Assembly: GCF_900114925.1 (NCBI RefSeq)
Contig: NZ_FOUR01000005.1
Coordinates: 1-64,000 of the forward strand
From: Marinobacter pelagius
GTDB taxonomy: Bacteria > Pseudomonadota > Gammaproteobacteria > Pseudomonadales > Oleiphilaceae
DNA length: 64,000 nucleotides
Direction of reading: 5' to 3'
Of this stretch, positions 42,240 to 52,951 are shown piece after piece (position 1 is the first letter of the stretch; every line of letters starts with the position of its first letter). A program made the translations under genes and the position numbers. A model generated the notes under the pieces. The model saw only the letters and a program-made list of their open reading frames with translations, was not told the DNA's origin and did no database searches.

Positions 42240-42812
42240 ATGAAGCTGATTGGATCCACCACCTCTCCCTACGTGCGCCGAATCCGTATCCTGCTGGATG
42301 AGGAACCCTACGAGTTCATCAACCTGGATATCTATGGAGAAGGCCGGGACGAGCTGCGGCGCAACAATCCGGCGCTGAAGATTCCCATGCTTGAGGATGA
42401 GGGCCAGGAACTCTATGACTCCCGCATCATTGCCCGCTACGTGAGCGCCAAACAGAACCGTGATCCGCTGACCTGGGACCAGCAGAACCAGCTGACCCTG
42501 ATTGATGCCGCCAATGATTCCGCGGTCACCCTGTTGTTGGCCAAACGCTCAGGCATTGATGTCGATGCCGACGTGATGTTCTTCAACCTGCAGCGGGAGC
42601 GGATTATGACCACCCTGCGGACCCTGGCGGCCCAGGTCGAGGAAGGCCAGTTCGAGGCCTGGAACTACCCGGCGATCTGCCTGTACTGTCTGGTGGACTG
42701 GCTGGATTTCCGGGACCTGGTGGATTTCACCGGCGTTGAGAGCCTGCTGGCATTCCGGGACAGCCGCAAGGACAAGCCCTGGGTGGCCCAGACCGATCCC
42801 CGCCAGGCCTGA
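42240..42812 (+). CDS. Glutathione S-transferase family protein
   Basis: 190 residues. Thioredoxin-like N-terminal domain (MKLIGSTTSPYVRRIRILLDEEPYEFINLDI) with cis-proline KIPMLED, then an all-helical C-terminal domain. The serine in STTSPYVRR is at the position of the usual catalytic residue. Detoxification or redox role; substrate unknown. Confidence 0.88.
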   Translation: MKLIGSTTSPYVRRIRILLDEEPYEFINLDIYGEGRDELRRNNPALKIPMLEDEGQELYDSRIIARYVSAKQNRDPLTWDQQNQLTLIDAANDSAVTLLLAKRSGIDVDADVMFFNLQRERIMTTLRTLAAQVEEGQFEAWNYPAICLYCLVDWLDFRDLVDFTGVESLLAFRDSRKDKPWVAQTDPRQA

Positions 42813-43018
42813 TGATTGTCTTGGCCTCCTGAAAGGTTCAGGGGGCCCTGCCAGAACCAAAGGATCTGAAAGCCCTTTCTAAATGACAAAAAGGCATTAA
42901 AGCTGCCTTTTAACCCCCTCATTCTTGACTATAGTTAAGTTCAGGTATCGTTCTCAGATCCAGCAGCGTGCGGGAAACGTACCTACCCATACCAACAACA
43001 GAAGAAAAGGGGGTGTCC

Positions 43019-43630
43019 ATGCTCCTGCAACATGCCTTCGGTCTTTTCACGCACCCGGATGAAGAGTGGGTGTCCATTCGCAAAGAACATGAGACTCCGC
43101 GACGTCTGTACGTGGCCTATGTTCTGGTTCTGGCGGCGATCGCTCCGATCTGTGCTTACATCTCGACGGCCTATTTTGGCTGGACAGTGGGTAACGAACG
43201 GTTGATCAAGCTGACGGAAATCAGTGCCCTGCAACTGAGTGTGCTGACCTACCTCGCCATGCTGGTGGGGGTTTTCGCCCTGGGTTACGCGATTAACTGG
43301 ATGGCGAAAACCTACGGCGCCCGGGAAGAACATGTGCCGTCCAACGGCATTGCTCTGGCGGCATACTCATGCACTCCGCTGTTCCTGGCGGGCTTCGCCC
43401 TGCTGTACCCGGTGCCCTGGTTCAACGCGATCGTGTTCCTGATTGCCGCCTGCTACGGTGCCTGGCTCATGTATGACGGACTGCCGATTGTCATGGGTAT
43501 CGAGAAGGAGCGGGCAGTCATGTATGCCGGTGCCTTGCTGACCGTGGCCCTGGTGATCCTGGTGTCCACCCGTGTGGGTTCCGTCATTATCTGGAACTTC
43601 GGCGTCGGCCCGGTGTTCGTCAGCGGGTGA
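43019..43630 (+). CDS. Yip1/DUF1282-family inner-membrane protein
   Basis: 203 residues from MLLQHAFGLFTHPDEEWVSIRKE. Five to six hydrophobic segments typical of Yip1-domain proteins, e.g. PRRLYVAYVLVLAAIAPICAYIS and the conserved SNGIALAAYSCTPLFLAGF. The initial amphipathic FTHPDEEWVSI segment is a signature of the family. Function in bacteria is unknown. Starts after GAAAAGGGGGTGTCC. The 206 bases upstream show no gene. Confidence 0.82.
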   Translation: MLLQHAFGLFTHPDEEWVSIRKEHETPRRLYVAYVLVLAAIAPICAYISTAYFGWTVGNERLIKLTEISALQLSVLTYLAMLVGVFALGYAINWMAKTYGAREEHVPSNGIALAAYSCTPLFLAGFALLYPVPWFNAIVFLIAACYGAWLMYDGLPIVMGIEKERAVMYAGALLTVALVILVSTRVGSVIIWNFGVGPVFVSG

Positions 43631-43668
43631 ACGGCGACAGCGTCGTCAAATTACCATGAAGTACACAG

Positions 43669-43693
43669 GAAGGGAGCCGAGCCGGCTCCCTTC
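43669..43693. terminator. Hairpin between convergent genes
   Basis: A 10-bp stem GAAGGGAGCC / GGCTCCCTTC with a 5-base loop lies between the Yip1-like gene and pilU, which converge. Probably a shared terminator; the U-tract is poor on the + strand. Confidence 0.6.
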
Positions 43694-43714
43694 GGGGTTT
43701 AAGCCGGCGCTCTT

Positions 43715-44818
43715 TCAGTTGCCGTCATCGATCTGAAGCCCCGAACTGTCACCCATCTTGCCCTGCTCCAGGCGAATGGCCACTTCCAGATTGTGTCTGG
43801 AGTCGGCGTTGGCAAAGGCTTCGTCCTTGGTAATCTTGCCCTGGTGATACAGATCCAGGATGGCCTGGTCGAAGGTCTGCATCCCCATCTCCCGGCTTTT
43901 CTCCATGACTTCGGCAATGCCTCCGATCTCACCCTTGTTGACCAGTTCCCTGATGTAGGGGCTGGCCAGCATCACTTCCACCGCCGGAACGCGTTTGGCG
44001 TCGACGCTGCGTAACAGGCGCTGGGAAACCACCGCCCGCAGGTGCAGGCTGAGGTCCATGAACAGTTCCCGGTGGGCCTCGTCCGGAAAGAAGTTCACGA
44101 TGCGCCGCAGGGTCTGATCCACGTTACTGGCATGCAGAGTGGAGATACACAGATGCCCGGTTTCGGCGTAGGTCAGGGCCTGCTTCATGGTCTCGCGGTC
44201 CCGGATCTCACCGATCATGATCACGTCCGGTGCCTCGCGCATGGCCCGCTTCAGGGCATCGGAATAGGAGTGGGTATCGACCCCGACTTCGCGCTGGTTG
44301 ATCACACTCATGCCATGGCTGTGGGTATATTCGATGGGATCCTCGATGGTAAGGATGTGACCACTGCGATGGCGGTTCCGGTAATCAATCATCGACGCCA
44401 GCGTCGTGGACTTGCCCGAGCCGGTGGCGCCGACCACCAGGATCAGGCCGCGGGGTTCCATGATCAGCTGTTCCAGGATGCCGGGCAGGCCCAGAGATTC
44501 GATCGACGGAATGTCGTTCTTCAGGTAGCGGATCACCATGGCCGTCTCGCCCCGTTGCCAGAACACATTGACCCGGAAACGGCCGATGTGATTGACGCCG
44601 ATGGCCATATCCAGCTCGAGATCCCGCTCGAAGCTCGCTCGCTGCCGGTCGTTCATCACCGAATAGGCCAGCTGCTTGACGGTGCCCGGGGGCAGGGTGT
44701 TCTGGGTGATGGGCCGGGTATGGCCCTCGATCTTGATCATCACCGGTGCACCGGTGGAGAAGTACAGGTCCGAGGCACCTTTGTCGGCCATGACCTTGAG
44801 GTATGCGGGCAACTCCAT
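43715..44818 (-). CDS. pilU: Type IV pilus retraction ATPase, PilU-like (PilT/PilU family)
   Basis: 367 residues. Walker A GATGSGKSTTLASMIDYRN, Asp box TIEDPIEYTHSH, Walker B APDVIMIGEIRDRETM and His box TGHLCISTLHASN are present. The C-terminus (MQTFDQAILDLYHQGKITKDEAFANADSRHNLEVAIRL) resembles PilU. Powers pilus retraction together with PilT. No pilT neighbour is visible here, so this is a stand-alone copy and could be a paralogue of the main pilU. Confidence 0.88.
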   Translation of the reverse strand: MELPAYLKVMADKGASDLYFSTGAPVMIKIEGHTRPITQNTLPPGTVKQLAYSVMNDRQRASFERDLELDMAIGVNHIGRFRVNVFWQRGETAMVIRYLKNDIPSIESLGLPGILEQLIMEPRGLILVVGATGSGKSTTLASMIDYRNRHRSGHILTIEDPIEYTHSHGMSVINQREVGVDTHSYSDALKRAMREAPDVIMIGEIRDRETMKQALTYAETGHLCISTLHASNVDQTLRRIVNFFPDEAHRELFMDLSLHLRAVVSQRLLRSVDAKRVPAVEVMLASPYIRELVNKGEIGGIAEVMEKSREMGMQTFDQAILDLYHQGKITKDEAFANADSRHNLEVAIRLEQGKMGDSSGLQIDDGN

Positions 44819-44925
44819 AAAACAGACTCGCTATCCACTGATCAAAGTACGAATACTAGCCTACAAACCGGGGGCTTGCTCGGCCTCCCTGAGCCCGCTG
44901 GCAAGCCGCCCGAGTTTGCCCGGGC

Positions 44926-47352
44926 TCAGGCGGTGGGCAGGCCCCGGGTGATCACAGACGGATCGCCCCGGCCTTCCACAGCGGCCAGTTCGGCACTCGA
45001 CAGCCATTCCCCGGGGGGCTGTTCCATGGCCTGGGCGCAGGCGACCAGCAGGTGGCCCCAGGAACACTGGTTAGCAAACAGCATACCGGCCACATTCAGG
45101 GTTCCACCCTGGTTGATATAGCCCAGTACCCGGCTATGAGCCGGTTCCGGAAACAGGGTATGCAGGTGCCCCCTGAAAACCTCCGGGCGCATGTGGGTCA
45201 GGCTGACACGCCGCCTCAGGCGATGGGGGAAGAGTCGTTCCCGTTCGAATTCCGAGGCGCAGGTCGCGGCTTCGTCGGCATCCCGGGGCTGACGGAACCG
45301 GCCGGGTTCCTGCACATAGACCAGCCGGAACGGGGTTCCGGTCTCCCGCAGGCGTTCACAGGCCCGGATTGTCTCGGACAGCTGATAGGCGCCGTTGGCA
45401 ATCAGCAGCAGCGGTTCCCCGGCACAGGTGTCCTCGTCCACCACCAGCGCGCCGTGTCGGGCGAGGGTGTCGGCTTCATGGGCGTCAAAGACACAAGGCC
45501 GCTCCCGTTTGGGTACCACCATGCAGGTCAGACGCCCACGGTCGGTGTAGACCGAGGGCAGCGCGGCCAGAGTACTGTTGTAGTCCGCGGGGAAGATCAC
45601 TCGGGAAACATCGTTCATCTCGCCCAGCAGGCTCTCGCAGAAGGTGGTGTCCTGGTGTGATTGTTCGTTCTTGCCGTTTTCCCAGGTGTGGGAACTTGCG
45701 ATGACCGGGAACCCAAGCCAGCGAGCAGGTCGACCGACGGCTTTCTGGTGCCGGGCGAAAATCAGTTCCTGGCGGATGGCGCCGAGCATCTTGACGCAGA
45801 ACGCCTCATAGCTGGCCACTAGGTTGAGGCCGGCCTTGTTGGCCAGGCATGCCGAGATCACCGCTTCCTCGTTCAGTACCGTGATGATCTTGCCGTGGAT
45901 ATCTTCCTGGTCATTCTCGGGATCGTTGACCCGGTGTTTGAGGGCCTTCAGGATCCCGGTCAGCCGATTGCTGGCAAGCTCGTCCGGGTTGCCGACCCGA
46001 GGCCGAAAATCCGGGTTCTCGGCAACCAGGGCCCGGAAAAAGTGGTCCACCGCTTTCATGGGCGATGACGATGGCTCCCGGCACGGAGCCAGTCGGGGAA
46101 TGACCGGGTCGTCCGGGTTGCGGCGTGCCAGGGGATGATCACGTTCCAGGGGCCGGTTTTGCCGTTCATGTTCGCCCAGTTGCCGGACCGCGTCCTGAAG
46201 CTCGTCCGGGTTGACCCAGAGTGGCTTGATGTGGGTCTGGAACAGCTCCCGGGCCCGGGCGTCGATCCGGGGATTGCCGGGCAGGGGCAGGTTATGGGCG
46301 GCATTGCTGCCGGCGCCATAGAAGCCGTAACCCTTGACGGTTTCGGCGATGCCATAGGGGATGCGCACCGGGTAACGTATTTCGCCCTTCATGGCGGCTT
46401 GCCCGTGATCTTTCAGGGCCTCCTCCATGGAGAACAGGGCACAGACGAAGGCGGCGGGGTCGCGGCCGTCGAAACGGACCGGGTCAAACCCCCGGTGGCT
46501 CAGGTGCGCCTCGAACCGTTCCAGACCCTCCCGGGTACCCAGCTCGGTGCGCTGCTCGATGCGCCGTCCGTTGGCAATCATGATTGGCAGAACCAGGCCG
46601 CAATCCTCTTGACGCCACCATCGCGGGATCCAGTCACTGCCACGCTGCTCCTCGGCGGCCCCGTCAGACAGGAAAGCCACCAGGGATTCACCGGGCAGGG
46701 GCATGTGGGCGTACTGGAGTTCCGCGAAACCCAGGTAACCTCCTTCAATGATGCCCCCGGCCGTATGCGGGTTGACATGGCTGCCGATCGGCGCCGCCAT
46801 GGAACCATCGGGTTTCTGGCCATAACTGTAGAAATCCTCGGCCAGCCGGGACAGGCCCTCGGGGCCCCGGTAACGCGCCTGCTGTTCCGGATGGAGATTG
46901 CCGGTCAGGACGTTGAGTGCGTCCACCGCCGCAACGCAATGACCCTGACCCATCAACCAGCTTCGGGTCTCGCCGGTCAGGCTGTTGAGGGCAAGGTAGG
47001 CGGCGTAGGCGGGGACCATGTTCAGAGCACCACCGGTATGGCCCTCCGGGCTGGTTTTGAAATCCTGGGGAGTCAGGGGCGCCCCGGTCATGTCCACACG
47101 CCGGGTATAGGTCATATGCACCACCAGCCAGAGGCCGGCACTGGTCAGGCGGTCCAACGCCACCAGTTTGCGATAGACCGCTTCGGTGTCCGGTTGCAGT
47201 CCCCGCTGTACCAGGCGCTCCGCCAGCGTCTGGACCTGAACGCAGGTTGCATCCGAGTGCTGGATGACCCCGTAGCCTTGTCGCCACAGATCATATTGTG
47301 GGCAATGCTGACCGGTGGTCGGCGCCGGCCGGGGCTGGATTGGCGATGGCAT
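44926..47352 (-). CDS. Divergent phosphoketolase-family TPP enzyme
   Basis: 808 residues from MPSPIQPRP, where GGAGG precedes the ATG by 7 bases. Recognisable phosphoketolase-family segments are SPEGHTGGALNMVPAYAAYLALN, GQGHCVAAVDALNVL, AAPIGSHVNPHTAGGIIEGGYLG, TWENGKNEQSHQDTTFC and VIFPADYNSTLAAL. Canonical enzymes cleave xylulose- or fructose-phosphate with phosphate to acetyl phosphate. Several motif positions differ from the classical PGHGGP form. Related proteins are sometimes annotated as xylulose 5-phosphate 3-epimerase. Fold and TPP use are confident; the reaction is not. Confidence 0.78.
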   Translation of the reverse strand: MPSPIQPRPAPTTGQHCPQYDLWRQGYGVIQHSDATCVQVQTLAERLVQRGLQPDTEAVYRKLVALDRLTSAGLWLVVHMTYTRRVDMTGAPLTPQDFKTSPEGHTGGALNMVPAYAAYLALNSLTGETRSWLMGQGHCVAAVDALNVLTGNLHPEQQARYRGPEGLSRLAEDFYSYGQKPDGSMAAPIGSHVNPHTAGGIIEGGYLGFAELQYAHMPLPGESLVAFLSDGAAEEQRGSDWIPRWWRQEDCGLVLPIMIANGRRIEQRTELGTREGLERFEAHLSHRGFDPVRFDGRDPAAFVCALFSMEEALKDHGQAAMKGEIRYPVRIPYGIAETVKGYGFYGAGSNAAHNLPLPGNPRIDARARELFQTHIKPLWVNPDELQDAVRQLGEHERQNRPLERDHPLARRNPDDPVIPRLAPCREPSSSPMKAVDHFFRALVAENPDFRPRVGNPDELASNRLTGILKALKHRVNDPENDQEDIHGKIITVLNEEAVISACLANKAGLNLVASYEAFCVKMLGAIRQELIFARHQKAVGRPARWLGFPVIASSHTWENGKNEQSHQDTTFCESLLGEMNDVSRVIFPADYNSTLAALPSVYTDRGRLTCMVVPKRERPCVFDAHEADTLARHGALVVDEDTCAGEPLLLIANGAYQLSETIRACERLRETGTPFRLVYVQEPGRFRQPRDADEAATCASEFERERLFPHRLRRRVSLTHMRPEVFRGHLHTLFPEPAHSRVLGYINQGGTLNVAGMLFANQCSWGHLLVACAQAMEQPPGEWLSSAELAAVEGRGDPSVITRGLPTA

Positions 47353-47521
47353 GGTATGCCTCCGTGACTGGGATGATCTGTCTGGGATTGTAAGAGCTGG
47401 CAGCACGGGGCCCCTTGATGCAGGTCATTCGGGACTGCATATTGTTTCCGGTCGGGATTTTGAGGTTAACCGCCGAATCTGAGATCCTGAGCCGATCATT
47501 CCTGAAGATCTGGAGGCTGCC

Positions 47522-49198
47522 ATGACAGACGACAAACGCCGTCAATACTCATCTCCGGTGGTGGATGGCATTGGCAAGTCCGCCAGTCGGGCCATGCTCC
47601 GGGCCGTGGGCTTTACCGATGAGGATTTCCGCAAGCCGCAGGTGGGTATTGCCTCAACCTGGAGCAATCTCACGCCCTGCAATATGCACATCAACCGGCT
47701 GGCCGAGGAATCCGCCGCCGGTGCCGACGAGGCGGGTGGCAAGTCCCTGATCTTCAATACCATCACGGTGTCCGACGGTATCGCCAACGGTACCGAGGGC
47801 ATGAAGTACTCCCTGGTGTCCCGTGAGGTGATTGCCGATTCCATCGAGACCGCTGCCGGCTGCGAGGGCTTTGACGGCCTGGTGGCCATCGGCGGCTGCG
47901 ACAAGAATATGCCCGGTTGCATGATGGGGCTGGCGCGGTTGAACCGGCCGTCGGTGTTTGTCTATGGCGGCACCATCATGCCTGGCAAGAACCACACCGA
48001 CATCATCTCGGTGTTCGAGGCGGTGGGTGCCCATGCCCGGGGCGATCTGGACCTGATCGAGGTAAAGCAGATCGAGGAGACCGCCATACCCGGTCCGGGC
48101 TCCTGTGGCGGTATGTATACCGCCAACACCATGGCGTCGGCCATCGAGGCCATGGGCATGAGTCTGCCCGGAAGCTCGGCCCAGAACGCGGTTTCCGAGA
48201 CCAAGGTGGAGGATTGCCGGGCCGCCGGTGCAGCGGTATTGAACCTGCTGGAAAAGGGTATCCGGCCCTCGGACATCATGACCCGCAAGGCTTTCGAGAA
48301 CGCCATTACCGTAGTCATCGCCCTGGGCGGTTCCACCAATGCGGTACTTCACCTGCTGGCGATGGCCAGTACCGTGGGCGTGGAGCTGGATCTGGCCGAT
48401 TTCACCGAGATCGGCAAGCGGGTCCCCGTGCTGGCGGACCTGAGGCCCAGCGGCCACTACATGATGTCCGAACTGGTGGCCATTGGCGGTATCCAGCCGT
48501 TGATGAAAATGTTGCTGGATCGGGGGCTGTTGCACGGCGACTGTCTGACCGTGACCGGCGGGACGCTGGCGGAGAACCTGGCGGATGTCGAGCCCTACCC
48601 CGAGGGGCAGGACATCATCCATGCCTTCGAGGATCCCATCAAGGCCGACAGCCATCTGCGCATTCTCTACGGCAATCTGGCGCCTACCGGTGCGGTGGCC
48701 AAGATCACCGGCAAGGAGGGCACTCATTTCACCGGTCGCGCCCGGGTCTTTCATTCCGAGGAGGAGGCCCAGGCCCGGATTCTCGACGGCACCGTGGTGG
48801 CCGGAGATGTCCTGGTGATCCGTTACGAAGGTCCGAAGGGCGGCCCCGGTATGCGGGAAATGTTGAGTCCTACCTCCGCGATTATGGGCAAGGGACTTGG
48901 CAGTGATGTGGCACTGATCACCGATGGCCGTTTTTCCGGTGGCAGCCATGGCTTCGTGGTCGGCCATATCACCCCGGAGGCGGCGGACGGCGGCCCCATC
49001 GCGCTGGTGGAGGATGGCGACACGGTTACCATCGACGCCGTGGCTAACCGCATCGAGCTGGACGTGTCAGAAGCGGAGATGGAGCGCCGGCGCCAGGCCT
49101 GGCAGGCACCGGTCCCGAGGGTGACCCGCGGTGTGCTGGCCAAGTACGCCCGAACCGTCAGTTCCGCCTCCAAAGGCGCAGTCACAGACCTGCCCTAA
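47522..49198 (+). CDS. ilvD: Dihydroxy-acid dehydratase
   Basis: 558 residues. Iron-sulfur and substrate motifs [13 protein letters not shown] and [22 protein letters not shown], plus [21 protein letters not shown] near the C-terminus. Third step of branched-chain amino-acid synthesis, producing 2-keto acids for valine and isoleucine. Stop codon overlaps by 4 bases the stop of the convergent EAL gene. Confidence 0.95.
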   Translation: MTDDKRRQYSSPVVDGIGKSASRAMLRAVGFTDEDFRKPQVGIASTWSNLTPCNMHINRLAEESAAGADEAGGKSLIFNTITVSDGIANGTEGMKYSLVSREVIADSIETAAGCEGFDGLVAIGGCDKNMPGCMMGLARLNRPSVFVYGGTIMPGKNHTDIISVFEAVGAHARGDLDLIEVKQIEETAIPGPGSCGGMYTANTMASAIEAMGMSLPGSSAQNAVSETKVEDCRAAGAAVLNLLEKGIRPSDIMTRKAFENAITVVIALGGSTNAVLHLLAMASTVGVELDLADFTEIGKRVPVLADLRPSGHYMMSELVAIGGIQPLMKMLLDRGLLHGDCLTVTGGTLAENLADVEPYPEGQDIIHAFEDPIKADSHLRILYGNLAPTGAVAKITGKEGTHFTGRARVFHSEEEAQARILDGTVVAGDVLVIRYEGPKGGPGMREMLSPTSAIMGKGLGSDVALITDGRFSGGSHGFVVGHITPEAADGGPIALVEDGDTVTIDAVANRIELDVSEAEMERRRQAWQAPVPRVTRGVLAKYARTVSSASKGAVTDLP

Positions 49199-51801
49199 TC
49201 TGTTCCCGGCATCACCGGTGGCCCCCAGTAGTAGCCCTGGCCGTAAAGGCCGGGGAACTGCTGGAGCCAGATGGCGATGGCTTCGTCCTCGACCCCTTCC
49301 ACGACCACATCCAGGTCCAGGCTCTCGCCCAGCTCCATAGCCACCTGAAGAATCTTCTGGCGCCTGGGGTCAGCCATGATGTCCTTCAGGAAGCTGCGGT
49401 CGATCTTGAGCTCGTCCAGGTCGAAAGTGGCCAGGGTGCCGAGGGAGGAATGTCCGGCGCCGAAATCGTCAAGGGCGATCCGGAATCCGGTATCACTTAG
49501 TTGACCGATAGTGGTGCGGGCGATGCGGGGGTCACTCATCATGGCCGTTTCGGTGATCTCCAGAATGATGTTCTCCGGAGCCAGGCCGTGGCGGCGGGTA
49601 ATACCGGCGGCAACCCGGTGAAACCCGGGGCGGGCCAGGTCCTTTGCGGAGATGTTAACCGAGACCGCAATATGCGGCCCGAACTGTTGGCGCAGCACGG
49701 CAAAGTCCCGGCAGGCACGATCCAGTGCCCATAGCGTCACCGGATGGATGATGCCCACCTCTTCGGCCAGGGGAATCCACTGGTCCGGTGATACCCGGCC
49801 AAATTCACTGTGGTGCCAGCGCACCAGACCTTCGAGGGAACTGATTCGCCCGTCGCGGATGTTGACCTTGGGCTGGTACTCCAGCCACATCTCACCGGCT
49901 TTCAGGGCTGCCTCAACATCAAGGATCAGGATCTGTTGGCGGTATTGCCGGTGTGCAACGGACGGGTCGTATACGGACAATGGCCGGCTGTCATCCAGCG
50001 ATGCAAATCCGGCGGACGACAGCACGGAGGACGCATCCCGGCCATGCTCCGGAGCATGGGCGAGTCCGAGCGTTGCTGCCCAGGAAAAGGAAAACCGGCC
50101 TTCCCGGAAGTTCTCGCCCAGCCAACCGGTGATGGCGGTCAGGGCCGGATCGTTCTGGCTTCCGTCCTCGTCCCGGTAGAAAGCGAAGGCGTGGTTGGCG
50201 GTATCGAGCGTGGCAACGGCATGGCCGTTAATCGTCACCAGCCGACTGGCCAGGGTGCGCTTGAGGAGGTTGTTGAGTTGTCGCAGGTACTGCTTGAGCA
50301 GGTCTTCGGCAGTGCGGTACCCCAGGGCCTGTTCGACCTCGTTGAACCGGGCCAGTCGGACAATGCAAAGGCTGAAGGGGGTCTGGTTACAGTCAATGGT
50401 TTCCAGGGTCTCTTCCAGGACCGGGCGGTTGGGCCGGCCGGTTACCCGGTGTGTTTTCATCAGCTGGTCATATCGTTTCTCGATGCGGGTCCGTAACTGT
50501 CGCTCCTGTTGGACCCGGATATCGGAGCCCATACGACGCTTGCGTTCCTGCACCAGCAACCGGCCGACGCCGCTGGTCAGGATCAGCGAGCCCAGCGCAG
50601 CTCCGAGGAAGAAGGCCGAGTCGGTCAGGTTGTTGACCGGTAGCCAGCCGACCGTCCGCATGGACGTAACAATGGCACCGATGAGAATGGCCAGGATCGA
50701 CAGGGCAAAATAGCGGCCGTACAGATGCCGGCGATGCCACAGGGCCAGGCTGAATATGAACAGACCACCCAGGGCGCTGATCACCAGGAAGGCATCCTGG
50801 CCGATCCAGTCCAGGGCGAAGGGGGCTGCCAGCAGGTGTAGTCCGCCCAACACGCTGAGTAACCTGAGCACCCCGGCCGCGACCTTGCCCACCGACAGGA
50901 AATGGGGCGTGAATTCGCACAGGGCGATCAGGCAAAGCGGTAGGGTGACGCCGAGCAGGGCGTTGAGTTCAGGGCGTTCGGGCCAGAGCAGCCAGAGCCC
51001 CAGGCCTTCCATGATCAGCTGGCTGTAGATGACGGCGACCATAAGCACGCTCAGCCATGCCAGACCGGGGCGTCTGAGCCGGAACACAATGCTCAGGTTC
51101 AGCAGCAGGGCGAACACCAGCAGGCCGGTGATGAAGGCCTTCCAGGCGAGGTTGGCAGCGCCCTGGTTGATGACTTCGTCGGTCCGGGCCAGGGAAACCG
51201 GTAGAAGTACCGGGCCGTTGTTCCGGACCTCCATCAGCAGCGTGGTCGTCCCCGGTTCCAGGGTCACCGGCCAGATCCACTGGGGCAGGCCAATGTAGCG
51301 GTGATCGAACGGGTAGAGATCGCCCAGGATCGCCAGGTGTTCCATGCGCCCGTCCGGATGGATCATCACCGGAGCCAGGTGGTCGAGGTAGGGCGCTTCG
51401 ACAATCAGCTTTCTGTCCACCGGGGCACCGGCGGTGTTGCTCAGCTGCAGGCGATAGGTGACCGGCTGGTAGGGATAGCCTGCGCCGGAGTGGTCCAGGT
51501 CTTTCGAGGTCCAGCCATCCGCGCGCTGCCAGGAGCCGGTGGCCAGTACCGTTTGCAACGGCTCGATCCGGTAATCCGAATGGCTGGGCAGGCTCACCCC
51601 ACCGGCGGGCGTCATTGGCGGGGGCTGCGGCTCATCGTGGACCATATTGGCCGGTAGCAGCCAGAGAGTGGCAACCAGCCCATAGACCACGCTTGCCGCC
51701 AGCAGGGCCAGGGGCAGCCATCGGGTCAGCTGTGTCGCGGAGCATCGCAGGCCGGCAACCGGAGCTGGTGCGTTGGCGTGGCTTTGGGCATGCGAATCCA
51801 T
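49195..51801 (-). CDS. Membrane c-di-GMP phosphodiesterase: 7TM-degenerate GGDEF-EAL
   Basis: 868 residues from MDSHAQS. An N-terminal membrane helix and a periplasmic jelly-roll-like sensor domain (~60-190; 7TMR-DISM type) lead into about seven membrane helices (~195-400). Next comes a GGDEF-like domain whose active-site motif is replaced ([11 protein letters not shown]). The EAL domain has all catalytic motifs: EGLVRW, NISAKDL, EITE, LDDFG, KIDRSF and EGVED. Predicted to degrade c-di-GMP in response to an external ligand, with the GGDEF-like part regulatory. The stop lies inside the end of ilvD. Confidence 0.88.
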   Translation of the reverse strand: MDSHAQSHANAPAPVAGLRCSATQLTRWLPLALLAASVVYGLVATLWLLPANMVHDEPQPPPMTPAGGVSLPSHSDYRIEPLQTVLATGSWQRADGWTSKDLDHSGAGYPYQPVTYRLQLSNTAGAPVDRKLIVEAPYLDHLAPVMIHPDGRMEHLAILGDLYPFDHRYIGLPQWIWPVTLEPGTTTLLMEVRNNGPVLLPVSLARTDEVINQGAANLAWKAFITGLLVFALLLNLSIVFRLRRPGLAWLSVLMVAVIYSQLIMEGLGLWLLWPERPELNALLGVTLPLCLIALCEFTPHFLSVGKVAAGVLRLLSVLGGLHLLAAPFALDWIGQDAFLVISALGGLFIFSLALWHRRHLYGRYFALSILAILIGAIVTSMRTVGWLPVNNLTDSAFFLGAALGSLILTSGVGRLLVQERKRRMGSDIRVQQERQLRTRIEKRYDQLMKTHRVTGRPNRPVLEETLETIDCNQTPFSLCIVRLARFNEVEQALGYRTAEDLLKQYLRQLNNLLKRTLASRLVTINGHAVATLDTANHAFAFYRDEDGSQNDPALTAITGWLGENFREGRFSFSWAATLGLAHAPEHGRDASSVLSSAGFASLDDSRPLSVYDPSVAHRQYRQQILILDVEAALKAGEMWLEYQPKVNIRDGRISSLEGLVRWHHSEFGRVSPDQWIPLAEEVGIIHPVTLWALDRACRDFAVLRQQFGPHIAVSVNISAKDLARPGFHRVAAGITRRHGLAPENIILEITETAMMSDPRIARTTIGQLSDTGFRIALDDFGAGHSSLGTLATFDLDELKIDRSFLKDIMADPRRQKILQVAMELGESLDLDVVVEGVEDEAIAIWLQQFPGLYGQGYYWGPPVMPGTD

Positions 51802-52024
51802 TCGGAGGGAGTCCTGACTGCCGGTGGCGTGACGGTTGCACAACGGTTACATTGATTAACGAAATGTAACTTCATGAATTAACGGAAATTTTACAGATTT
51901 TTAAGTTATTTTGCATTTCCTGGCCAGCAGGCTTCAGGGAAAATGTGACATGTCAGACATTCGTCTCCGCTGTTATAGTGGGGTGCTATCGCCGAGGCTC
52001 GATACAGGGGGAGCAGTGACAGGC

Positions 52025-52933
52025 ATGATCGGGAAATTCAAAAGCGGGGCATTGCTGCTTCTGGTGATGGTTTTTGTGACCACCGCGCAGGCCGGTACCG
52101 GGCCGAATCTGGCGTCGGTTAACGCCGCGGTGGCCCGCGTTGGTGACGATAACCTGGTTTTTGGCAAGAACGCGGACCGGCAGGTGCCCATCGCCTCCGT
52201 CACCAAGCTGATGACCGCCCTGGTGGTGCTGGAATCCGGTCAGCCCCTGGATGAAGCGCTCACTTTCCATGAACGTCACACCCCGGCGGCCAATAATGCC
52301 TACACCCGGATCCGTGTGGACTCGACCCTGCCCCGGTCCGAGGTGATCCGGATCGCGCTGATGTCCTCGGAGAACTTCGCCGCCTATACCCTCGCCAGCA
52401 ATCATCCCGGCGGTTATGACGTTTTTGTCCAAGCGATGAATGAGAAAGCCCGGGCTCTGGGTATGTCCGGCACCCGGTTCGTGGATCCCACCGGTTTGTC
52501 GGTGCTCAATGTCTCCACGGCCTCGGACCTGGTTCGTCTGGTCAATGCTACCCTGAAACATCCGGAGATCCGGGAGTATTCCACCACCGGCTATTACCGT
52601 GCCCATTTCCGGAACCCGAGATACAGTCTGTCCTTCGGCAACACCAACCCGCTGGTGCATCGGGACAGTTGGGGCGTCGAGTTGAGCAAGACCGGTTACC
52701 TGTCCGAGGCGGGGCGTTGCCTGGTGATGGTTTCAGACATGAATGGTGAGAAGGTCGTGACGGTCCTGCTGGACTCCCTGGGTACCCGCTCGCCACTGGG
52801 GGATTCCGGGCGCATCAAGCGCTGGCTGGCTTCCGGTGAAACCGGTACCGTCGCAAAGGCGGCCCGTCGCTATGAGCAGGAAAAGAACGCCTCATACGCG
52901 GTTGCCGACAACGGCCCCGCCACAGTGAACTGA
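52025..52933 (+). CDS. pbpG: D-alanyl-D-alanine endopeptidase/carboxypeptidase (PBP7-like)
   Basis: 302 residues from MIGKFKSG, giving a clean signal peptide ending TTAQAG; a GTG at 52016 has better spacing to GGGGGAG and is the alternative. Serine-peptidase S11 motifs are SVTK (catalytic serine), SEN and KTG, in order. Periplasmic peptidoglycan hydrolase of low molecular weight, PBP7 class. The AT-rich stretch 51842-51920 upstream is a likely promoter region. Confidence 0.9.
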   Translation: MIGKFKSGALLLLVMVFVTTAQAGTGPNLASVNAAVARVGDDNLVFGKNADRQVPIASVTKLMTALVVLESGQPLDEALTFHERHTPAANNAYTRIRVDSTLPRSEVIRIALMSSENFAAYTLASNHPGGYDVFVQAMNEKARALGMSGTRFVDPTGLSVLNVSTASDLVRLVNATLKHPEIREYSTTGYYRAHFRNPRYSLSFGNTNPLVHRDSWGVELSKTGYLSEAGRCLVMVSDMNGEKVVTVLLDSLGTRSPLGDSGRIKRWLASGETGTVAKAARRYEQEKNASYAVADNGPATVN

Positions 52934-52951
52934 CAGGGACGCACCCGAGCC

